In this document: positions 16,600 through 23,578 of the stretch, in pieces
Numbering within the stretch: the stretch's first letter is position 1
Layout: the number at the start of each line of letters is the position of its first letter
Origin: Paenibacillus sp. H1-7
GTDB taxonomy: Bacteria; Bacillota; Bacilli; Paenibacillales; NBRC-103111
DNA: 64,000 bases
Direction: 5' to 3'
Assembly (NCBI RefSeq): GCF_022354825.1
Contig: NZ_CP031168.1
Span: 1,489,501-1,553,500 of the forward strand
The notes under the pieces: model-generated
Seen by the model: only the letters and a program-made list of their open reading frames with translations
The model's database searches: none
Told to the model about the DNA's origin: nothing
Position numbers and translations under genes: made by a program

Positions 16600-16800
16600 T
16601 TCGAAGAGGTGCCTGCGAGCAGGAAGCTTGCTTGCGGGTTAAAAGGGAAGCCGGTGACAATCCGGCACGGTCCCGCCACTGTATTTGGAGTGACCCTCAT
16701 GAAGCCACTGTACCCTGTCACGGGAATGGGAAGGCGAGGCGTCGCAAGATCCATAAGTCAGGAAACCTGCCTCGTTCGAATACCGACCGACCTTTTCGAG
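16600..16800 (+). ncRNA. Cobalamin (AdoCbl) riboswitch
   Basis: The core matches the B12-box class. GAGGTGCC lies near 16606, the box GCCGGTGACAATCCGGCACG and GTCCCGCCACTG at about 16650-16682, the GGGAATGGGAAGGCG junction near 16720, and AGTCAGGAAACCTGCCT near 16757-16773. A terminator follows at 16869. It should reduce expression of the downstream B12 uptake and assembly genes when adenosylcobalamin is abundant. Confidence 0.95.
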
Positions 16801-16868
16801 GAAAAAAGGAGCGTCACGCACAAACGGTTCTCGGTTGAGAGCCTGATTGCCGTTTGATAAGCCGTAAG

Positions 16869-16911
16869 CCCTCTGATTCCTTTTCCACAAATGAATCAGA
16901 GGGATTTTTTT
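16869..16911 (+). terminator. Riboswitch expression-platform terminator
   Basis: CCCTCTGATTC pairs perfectly with GAATCAGAGGG, followed by seven T. It lies between the aptamer and btuF, as expected for transcriptional attenuation. Confidence 0.9.
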
Positions 16912-17001
16912 GCTGCTTTCCAAGCCGGTTTCCGGTTTTTAGTTAATAGCAATACAATTGATAAGATTCCGGGGTCATCTCGGAAGAGAAAAGGGAGTTA
17001 T

Positions 17002-18042
17002 ATGGATATGACAAGCAATCATTCACGTAAAAGCACGAAAAAATGGCTGGCCGCCGTACTGGGCCTTGCGCTGGTATTCAGCGCCGCCGGCTGTGCGCCG
17101 AAGCAACCGCAGCAAACACAGCCTCCGGCAACCGGCAATTTGGTTGATCCTCCCAAGGCGGGCGGGAATCAAACCGGTCAGCCGGCCGCTCAAGCCAAAG
17201 CGACGGTATATCCGATCAAGGTGAAAGATGCGACAGGCAAAGAGTTTACCTTCGAGAAAGCGCCGTCCCGTATCGTATCGGTATCCCCGAGTGAGACGGA
17301 GACGCTGTTCGCCCTGGGCTTGGGAGATAAAGTGGTCGGGGTATCCGATTTCTGCGATTATCCGGCGGAAGCGAAGTCGAAGCCGAAGATGGGCAGCATC
17401 GTGAAGCCGAATGAAGAGGCGCTGATCGGTGCTAATGCCGATGTCGTGCTGACGGGCGTATCGATGAAGGTTCCTGTCGTGGAGCAGCTGAGAGGCTTGA
17501 AGGTCAACATGTTCAAGGTGGAGCCGAAGACGATCGACGACGTAATGAACAATATTATTATGTTCGGCCAAATCTTCGATAAGCAGGAGCAGGCGGAGAA
17601 GCTCGTCGCTTCGATGAAAGCGGATCGTCAGAAGGTGACGGATGCCGTGAAGGATTTGAAGCCGGAGCAGAAGAAAAAGGTGTTTATCGAGTTCTCTCCG
17701 GGCTGGACGGTAGGAAAAGGCGAGTTCATGGATGAGCTGATCACGCTGTCCGGCGGCATTAACGTATCTTCCGACGTCACGGGTTATGCCAAGCTTAACG
17801 AGGAGAAAGTGATTGCGGACAACCCGCAGGTCATTTTGTACCCGAAAAACCTGATCGACGAGCAATCGAAAAAATCGATGGATCAAATTATTAAGGAGCG
17901 CAGCAGCTGGGCTTCGATCGACGCCGTCAAAAACAACAAGCTGTCCGGGGTGGACAAGGACACGATCAGCCGTCCGGGGCCGCGCATTACGGCAGGTCTG
18001 CTGGAGGTTGCCAAGGGCATCTATCCGGAATTGGTGAAATAG
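17002..18042 (+). CDS. btuF: Cobalamin/cobinamide ABC transporter, substrate-binding lipoprotein
   Basis: After a basic N-terminus and a lipoprotein signal (KKWLAAVLGLALVFSAAGC), a Pro/Gln/Thr-rich linker of about 45 residues leads to a periplasmic-binding domain of the BtuF/FhuD class: PSRIVSVSPSETETLFALGLGDKVVGVS, then a helical backbone typical of cluster A-II proteins. The ATG at 17008 is an alternative start (AAGGGAG is 10 bases before it, 4 before 17002). Position behind the riboswitch and ahead of permease and ATPase genes supports B12 or corrinoid rather than iron-siderophore binding. Confidence 0.9.
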   Translation: MDMTSNHSRKSTKKWLAAVLGLALVFSAAGCAPKQPQQTQPPATGNLVDPPKAGGNQTGQPAAQAKATVYPIKVKDATGKEFTFEKAPSRIVSVSPSETETLFALGLGDKVVGVSDFCDYPAEAKSKPKMGSIVKPNEEALIGANADVVLTGVSMKVPVVEQLRGLKVNMFKVEPKTIDDVMNNIIMFGQIFDKQEQAEKLVASMKADRQKVTDAVKDLKPEQKKKVFIEFSPGWTVGKGEFMDELITLSGGINVSSDVTGYAKLNEEKVIADNPQVILYPKNLIDEQSKKSMDQIIKERSSWASIDAVKNNKLSGVDKDTISRPGPRITAGLLEVAKGIYPELVK

Positions 18043-18043
18043 G

Positions 18044-19081
18044 ATGAAACGGAGGCTAACCGTTTGGGGAGGAGCGGGAATTCTGCTCCTTCTTCTTTCC
18101 GTGACGATCAGCTTGTCGATCGGTACGGTTCATGTGCCCATTGTGCACGTGTGGAAAATATTGCTGCATCACGTGCCGTGGATCGGCACATCCGTGCAGC
18201 CGGACTGGCAGCCGGCCTCCGAGCAGATCATCTGGCGCGTCCGATTCCCGCGCGTGCTGTTAGGGCTGCTCGTCGGAGCCTCACTCGGCATTGCGGGAGC
18301 CGCCTTCCAAGGAGTGCTGCGCAATCCGCTGGCCGACCCGTATACGCTCGGCGTTTCCTCGGGCGCTTCGGTCGGCGCGTCCTTTCTCATTTTGTTCGGC
18401 TTGCAGTTTGCGCTGCTGGGCATCTGGACGGTACCGGTAGTGGCGTTTTTCACAGGCGTCCTGTCGCTGGTGACTGTACTCTTGCTGGCCAGGACCGACG
18501 GTAAGCTGCGCATGGAGGCGTTAATTTTGTCCGGCGTCGTCATGCAGGCATTTCTCGGCTCTTTCGTGTCGCTGATGGTGTCCATGTCGAAGCAGGTCAT
18601 TAATGAAATCGTGTTCTGGTTAATGGGCAGCCTTGCGCTTCGGGGCTGGTCGTTCTCGCTTGTACTGCTGCCCTATTTGGCAGCAGGCGCGCTGATTTTG
18701 CTCGGATATGGCCGAGCTATGAATTTGCTTGCGCTTGGGGAGCAGCAGGCGGCCTACCTGGGCATCCGTGTCGAGAGGACGAAGGTGGTTGTGCTCACAT
18801 GCGCAACGCTGGTTACTGCGGCAGCCGTGTCCGTATCGGGCGTCGTAGGCTTCGTAGGACTGATCGTCCCGCATTTGCTGCGACTGCTGGTCGGGCCGGA
18901 TTACCGGCTGCTGCTTCCTTTATCGATCATTGGCGGCGCTTTCTACGTATTGTGGGCGGATACGCTGGCCCGAACGCTGCTCAGTCCGACGGAAATTCCT
19001 TTAGGGGTAGTGACCGCATTTATGGGGGCGCCGTTTTTTGCTTATTTGCTGAAAAGAAACAAGCGGATATCCGGAGGCTAG
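18044..19081 (+). CDS. btuC: FecCD-type permease, BtuC-like
   Basis: The 345-residue protein has about ten membrane helices and the FecCD family motifs: RFPRVLLGLLVGASLGIAG, NPLADPYTLGVSSGASVG, and the coupling-helix region VSVSGVVGFVGLIVPHLLRLLVG. It starts 2 bp after btuF stops, so translation is probably coupled. As a homodimer with the ATPase encoded next it would form the corrinoid importer. FecCD permeases for siderophores look similar; the operon context decides the substrate. Confidence 0.92.
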   Translation: MKRRLTVWGGAGILLLLLSVTISLSIGTVHVPIVHVWKILLHHVPWIGTSVQPDWQPASEQIIWRVRFPRVLLGLLVGASLGIAGAAFQGVLRNPLADPYTLGVSSGASVGASFLILFGLQFALLGIWTVPVVAFFTGVLSLVTVLLLARTDGKLRMEALILSGVVMQAFLGSFVSLMVSMSKQVINEIVFWLMGSLALRGWSFSLVLLPYLAAGALILLGYGRAMNLLALGEQQAAYLGIRVERTKVVVLTCATLVTAAAVSVSGVVGFVGLIVPHLLRLLVGPDYRLLLPLSIIGGAFYVLWADTLARTLLSPTEIPLGVVTAFMGAPFFAYLLKRNKRISGG

Positions 19082-19150
19082 TCGATCGGATATCGCTGAC
19101 GGAGCTCGCAGCTCTGCACTGCGACTGATAAGTGAAGGGGGGCGTAAGGG

Positions 19151-19993
19151 ATGCCGAACGAGATCATCGAGGCAGATGATGCCGGTCTAGCCTATAACGG
19201 GCAGACCGTATTGAAGCAAATCCGGTTCTCCGTACAGCAGGGGGAATGCTTCGGCATCATTGGGCCTAACGGCAGCGGCAAATCGACGCTGCTCAAGCTC
19301 ATTGCCGGCATCGAGAAGCCGGCATCCGGCCAAGTGCTGCTGGAGGGCAAGCAGGCGCATTTGTATCCGCGCAAGCAGCTCGCGCAATGGGCCGCCGTGC
19401 TGCAGCAGGATGCGCTGCCGCCCCTTGGCTTCACGGTGCGTGAGATTATCGGGATGGGACGGTACCCGTTCCAAAATTGGCTTGGCGACGAGAAGGGAGC
19501 TTACGATGCGGAGCAGCTGATCGACGGCATCGTCGAGCGGCTGCAGCTGCAGGAGCTTCAGCACCGCAGCATCGACCGGCTGAGCGGCGGTGAGCGGCAG
19601 CGTGTGGCACTTGGCAAGGTCATGGCGCAGCAGCCGCGGCTTTTGCTGCTGGATGAGCCTACCACTTACCTGGATATCGGATACCAGGTGCAGATGATGG
19701 AATGGATCCGGTCGTGGCAGCAGGAATCCGGGTTGACGGTGGTAGCCGTCCTTCATGAGCTGAATTTGGCGTCGCAATATTGCGACCGGCTGATGATGCT
19801 GCAGGAAGGGCTGGTCGTCGGCATCGGGAGACCGGAGGAAGTGATCCGCAGCGAGCTGCTGGAGCAGGTGTATCGGACTCAGCCGATCGTGCTTAAGCAT
19901 CCGGTATCGGGTGTACCGCAAATTTTGCTGCAGAGCGCCGCAGAGGGCGCTGTGTCTAATAAAGCTAGGGAGAGGAGTCATACGGATGTCTAA
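19151..19993 (+). CDS. btuD: ABC transporter ATP-binding protein, BtuD-like
   Basis: The 280-residue ATPase has Walker A GPNGSGKST, a Q-loop (VLQQDALP), the signature LSGGERQRVALGKVMAQ, Walker B LLLLDEPTTYLD, and the switch histidine in AVLHELNLA. The C-terminal 40 residues extend beyond the core domain. Its last 8 bases overlap the start of cobT, indicating coupled expression. It belongs to the FepC/BtuD class and would energise the permease above. Confidence 0.93.
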   Translation: MPNEIIEADDAGLAYNGQTVLKQIRFSVQQGECFGIIGPNGSGKSTLLKLIAGIEKPASGQVLLEGKQAHLYPRKQLAQWAAVLQQDALPPLGFTVREIIGMGRYPFQNWLGDEKGAYDAEQLIDGIVERLQLQELQHRSIDRLSGGERQRVALGKVMAQQPRLLLLDEPTTYLDIGYQVQMMEWIRSWQQESGLTVVAVLHELNLASQYCDRLMMLQEGLVVGIGRPEEVIRSELLEQVYRTQPIVLKHPVSGVPQILLQSAAEGAVSNKARERSHTDV

Positions 19994-21047
19994 AGCGTCA
20001 TTGTATCAGCTTGCGGGCGAAATAGGGCCGCTGCATTCATCAGCCATCGAGGCGGCGGGCCGTCACCTCGATCAATTGACCAAGCCGCCGGGGAGTCTCG
20101 GCAGGCTGGAGGAGGTAGCCCGGCAGCTGGCGGGCATTACAGGAGAGACCGTACCGTCCTTAGGGAAAAAGGCGGTTATCGTCATGGCAGGCGACCATGG
20201 AGTGTGCGAGGAAGGTGTGAGCGCATTTCCGGCGGAAGTAACGCCGCAGATGGTGCTTAACTTCCTGAACGGCGGAGCGGCCGTCAATGTATTGTCGCGG
20301 CATGCCGGAGCGGATGTCGTATGTGTCGACATCGGCGTTAATGCCGAGCTGGATCATCCGCAGCTCTATTCGCGCAAAGTGCGCAAAGGGACGCGCAACA
20401 TGGCGAAGGAAGCGGCGATGACGGAGGAAGAGGCTCTGCAGGCGATTCAAGTCGGCATCGATCTCGTCAAAGAGCTCGTCGACGACGGCTATTCACTGTT
20501 CGCTACAGGCGAGATGGGGATAGGCAATACTACGGCGAGCTCCGCTCTGTTAGCCGTGCTTACAGGCACGGATATCGGGACTGCGGTCGGCCGGGGGACG
20601 GGCATCAACGACGAGAAGCTGCTTCATAAGCAAGCGGTCATTGAGCGCGCGATTAAGCTGAATCAGCCCGATGCGGACGATCCGATCGATGTGTTAGCCA
20701 AACTGGGGGGGCTGGAGATTGCCGGTCTCACCGGCGTCATTCTGGGGGCTGCGCTGCATCGCCGCCCTATCGTCATCGACGGCTTCATATCGTCGGCTGC
20801 GGCTCTGATTGCCAGCCGAATCGCTTCGCAGAGCGTATCGTATATGATTGCCTCGCATCTGTCGCAGGAAACGGGGCATGCGCGCTTGCTGGAAGCTGTA
20901 GGCTTGTCGCCGATGCTGCACATGGATATGCGGCTCGGAGAAGGGACCGGAGCCGTACTGGCTTTCCCGCTCATTGAAGCCTCGGTGAAGGTGATGAAGG
21001 AGATGGCTTCGTTCGCTTCGGCGGGGATATCCTCATCCGATCAATAA
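19986..21047 (+). CDS. cobT: Nicotinate-nucleotide--dimethylbenzimidazole phosphoribosyltransferase
   Basis: CobT makes alpha-ribazole phosphate from a lower-ligand base and nicotinate mononucleotide, for the nucleotide loop of B12. The ATG at 19986 follows GAGAGGAG and gives 353 residues, the typical length. Conserved segments are LTKPPGSLGRLE, VMAGDHGVCEEGVSAFP, GEMGIGNTTASSA, GRGTGIND, and near the end the region of the catalytic glutamate, RLGEGTGAVLAFPL. The lower-ligand synthesis genes are not in this window. Confidence 0.96.
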   Translation: MSKASLYQLAGEIGPLHSSAIEAAGRHLDQLTKPPGSLGRLEEVARQLAGITGETVPSLGKKAVIVMAGDHGVCEEGVSAFPAEVTPQMVLNFLNGGAAVNVLSRHAGADVVCVDIGVNAELDHPQLYSRKVRKGTRNMAKEAAMTEEEALQAIQVGIDLVKELVDDGYSLFATGEMGIGNTTASSALLAVLTGTDIGTAVGRGTGINDEKLLHKQAVIERAIKLNQPDADDPIDVLAKLGGLEIAGLTGVILGAALHRRPIVIDGFISSAAALIASRIASQSVSYMIASHLSQETGHARLLEAVGLSPMLHMDMRLGEGTGAVLAFPLIEASVKVMKEMASFASAGISSSDQ

Positions 21048-21066
21048 GTGAGAAGGAGGAGGACTT

Positions 21067-21666
21067 ATGCTCGTTTTGGTAACGGGAGGAGCGCGCAGCG
21101 GCAAGAGCTCTTTTGCCGAGGCTTACGCTTCGAGTCTGGCCGGGGAGGGCGTTTACATCGCCACGGCCCAGGCGTATGATGAGGAAATGAAGGATCGGAT
21201 CGCATTGCACAGACAGCAGCGGGATGAAGCCGGCTACCGATGGACCACCGTGGAGCAGCCGTATGAGCTTGCGGGGGTTCTGATGCAATGGGCGTTGAAT
21301 AAGGAAACAGGCTCGGAAAAAGCTGCCGGCAGCCCGAAGGCTCCGGTAGTTCTGATCGATTGTCTCACCTTATGGCTGTCCAACTGGCTGCTCCGTTATG
21401 AGCAGGAGCCGGATGCGGAACAGCGTGTGAAGGGAGAGCTGGATCAGCTGGTTGCCGCCTGCCGGCGTTTCGCCGATAGCGGCCGTAATCTCGTATTGGT
21501 TACCAATGAAGTCGGGTACGGTCTTGTACCCGAGTACAAGCTGGGCCGGCAATTTCGCGATTTGTCGGGCATCATGAACCAGCGGCTGGCACGCGAGGCG
21601 GAGCAAGTATTCCTTGTGACAGCCGGCATTCCGATAGAACTCAAGAGCCGGGCTTTTCGCTTGTAG
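21067..21666 (+). CDS. cobU: Adenosylcobinamide kinase/guanylyltransferase
   Basis: The bifunctional enzyme phosphorylates adenosylcobinamide and then transfers GMP, giving AdoCbi-GDP. The P-loop is GGARSGKSSFAE at residues about 7-18; HRQQRDEAG contains the histidine that carries GMP in the family. LTLWLSNWL and NEVGYGLVP are further family motifs, and the 199-residue product is slightly longer than the Salmonella enzyme. GAGAAGGAGGAGG precedes the ATG. It lies 19 bp after cobT. Confidence 0.95.
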   Translation: MLVLVTGGARSGKSSFAEAYASSLAGEGVYIATAQAYDEEMKDRIALHRQQRDEAGYRWTTVEQPYELAGVLMQWALNKETGSEKAAGSPKAPVVLIDCLTLWLSNWLLRYEQEPDAEQRVKGELDQLVAACRRFADSGRNLVLVTNEVGYGLVPEYKLGRQFRDLSGIMNQRLAREAEQVFLVTAGIPIELKSRAFRL

Positions 21667-21700
21667 CGGCTTTCGGCAATAGAGCGGGCGGTGGACGAAG

Positions 21701-22690
21701 GTGTTGTTTTATTCCTGGCAGGAGACGGCATGGATGCTTGTCGCTGCCATTGTTATTGATTGGTGGGTCGGCGATCCGCGCTGGCCGACGCATCCGGTTA
21801 TCCGGATCGGACAGTGGATTCGCTGGGTGGAATCGAAGCTGCACCCGTCAGGGAGCTCCCGCGACGGTTCTCCCGCATCGCAGCGTCTGCGCGGGGTGAT
21901 GCTGACCGTTTCCACTCTGGCGGTAGCATTTGCAGCGATAGGGCTTCTGCTATGGGCGGCCAGAACAGTTCACCCGTGGCTCGGTTATGCGGTTAACACA
22001 TGGTTCATCTCGACGACCATTGCCATCAAAGGGTTGAAGGACGCTGCGATGAAAGTGTTCATTCCTTTGTCGGAGGGACGGATGGAGGAGGCCCGTACCT
22101 ACACAGGCTACATTGTAGGACGGGATACATCGCAGCTGGGCGAAGCTGAACTGACAAGGGCTACGGTGGAGACGGTAGCCGAAAATACGGTGGATGCAGT
22201 CGTATCTCCGCTGCTCTATGCTTTAGTAGGAGCGGCTCCGCTTGCTATGCTGTATCGTGCGGCGAATACGCTCGATTCCATGGTTGGCTATAAAAATGAC
22301 AAATACTTATATTTCGGCTGGGCGTCAGCTCGCTGGGACGATGTAATGAACTGGATTCCGGCACGCTTGACCGGATTGCTGCTTGTGGCGGTCGCCGCCT
22401 GCCGGAAAGGCTGCTCGGCGGTTAGGGCAACCAAGGCGGTGTTCCGCTTTGCCCGTCTGCATCCGAGCCCGAACAGCGGCATCCCGGAATCGGCGGTTGC
22501 GGGAGCGCTCGGCATTGAGCTGGGCGGCACCAACGTATACCACGGCCGGACCAGCGAACGGGCCCGGATGGGCTGGCCGCTCCGGGAACGGCGGATGGAC
22601 GATATTGTCCAGACCGTACGTCTGCTGTACGGCGTAAGCATTTTGATTGCGGGAGGGCTGTTGTGCGCACTTGGCTGGACTTTATGGTAA
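21701..22690 (+). CDS. cbiB: Adenosylcobinamide-phosphate synthase CbiB
   Basis: CbiB/CobD joins adenosylcobyric acid with the aminopropanol phosphate made by the CobD decarboxylase. The 329-residue integral membrane protein shows the family motifs IDWWVGDPRWPTHPVIRIG near the N-terminus, YIVGRDTSQL, ATVETVAENTVDAVVSP, ANTLDSMVGYKNDKY and HPSPNSGIPESAVAGAL. The start is uncertain: GTG at 21701 gives the expected N-terminus, though an ATG at 21734 also exists. Its 3' end overlaps cobS by 28 bp. Confidence 0.95.
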   Translation: MLFYSWQETAWMLVAAIVIDWWVGDPRWPTHPVIRIGQWIRWVESKLHPSGSSRDGSPASQRLRGVMLTVSTLAVAFAAIGLLLWAARTVHPWLGYAVNTWFISTTIAIKGLKDAAMKVFIPLSEGRMEEARTYTGYIVGRDTSQLGEAELTRATVETVAENTVDAVVSPLLYALVGAAPLAMLYRAANTLDSMVGYKNDKYLYFGWASARWDDVMNWIPARLTGLLLVAVAACRKGCSAVRATKAVFRFARLHPSPNSGIPESAVAGALGIELGGTNVYHGRTSERARMGWPLRERRMDDIVQTVRLLYGVSILIAGGLLCALGWTLW

Positions 22691-23496
22691 AAGGGTTGGC
22701 GGGCTGTGCCGCAGCCTTTCAATTTTTGACCCGGCTTCCCGTTCCGGTGACACTGCATTACGACGATGCGCTGTTTCGCCGAAGCGTCGTATTTTATCCG
22801 CTTGTCGGAACGGTTCTGGGTGTGCTGCTCGGCTGCGCCGGATTGCTGTTTCAAGGCTGGCTGTCTCCGGGCGTTACGGCGGCGATTATGCTCGTATGCT
22901 GGATCGCTATGACCGGAGGCTTGCATCTGGACGGATTGATGGACACGGCGGACGGCATTTTCAGCTACCGGTCGCGGGAGAAAATGCTGGAGATTATGAA
23001 GGACAGCCGGGTGGGAGCCATGGGAGTCATCGCCTGCGTCCTGCTGCTGCTGTGCAAATGGACGCTGCTCCAGCAATGGCTGCCTCTGAGCTGGGAAAGC
23101 ACCTTGTTTGCCCTGCCGCTAGCCACATTGTGGAGCCGTTGGTATATGGTCGTTGCGATAGCTTGCTGGCCTTATGCCAGACAAGGGCAGGAAGGCGGAG
23201 GAGGGCTCGGATCGTTTTTTCGCGGGCTTGGAGCGAAGCATTTGGCGATCCATACGGCGGTTGCGCTGCTGCTGTCTTGGCTGCTGGTGGTTTGCATGAG
23301 GGAGGCTCCTTTTTCCGTACAAGGACTGTTAATCGTCGGCTTGGCCGTGCTGACCAGTGGGCTAGGAGGAGCTATGATCAGCCGGTTTCTCAGCAGCAAG
23401 CTGGGAGGTCTTACCGGCGATACTTACGGGGCGATGAACGAAGTGCTGGAGACGGTGCTGCTGCTGGTGCTGTACGGCGTTATCCGCTATGTGTGA
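22663..23496 (+). CDS. cobS: Cobalamin-5'-phosphate synthase CobS
   Basis: CobS condenses AdoCbi-GDP with alpha-ribazole (phosphate), the last assembly step, in the membrane. The 277-residue protein has FLTRLPVP near the N-terminus, the metal-binding GGLHLDGLMDTADG, REKMLEIMKDSRVGAMGV, and several hydrophobic helices. GTG at 22663 has GGGAGGG 5 bases upstream; an internal ATG at 22684 is less well placed. A C-terminal LGGLTGDTYGAMNEV segment is family-typical. Confidence 0.95.
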   Translation: MRTWLDFMVKGLAGCAAAFQFLTRLPVPVTLHYDDALFRRSVVFYPLVGTVLGVLLGCAGLLFQGWLSPGVTAAIMLVCWIAMTGGLHLDGLMDTADGIFSYRSREKMLEIMKDSRVGAMGVIACVLLLLCKWTLLQQWLPLSWESTLFALPLATLWSRWYMVVAIACWPYARQGQEGGGGLGSFFRGLGAKHLAIHTAVALLLSWLLVVCMREAPFSVQGLLIVGLAVLTSGLGGAMISRFLSSKLGGLTGDTYGAMNEVLETVLLLVLYGVIRYV

Positions 23497-23578
23497 GCTT
23501 CGTTCGGCAATTGTCCGAGCCCGAAGTAAAGGATGAAGGGATATGCATAATAACCTATACGAGAAAGGGGGATTCACT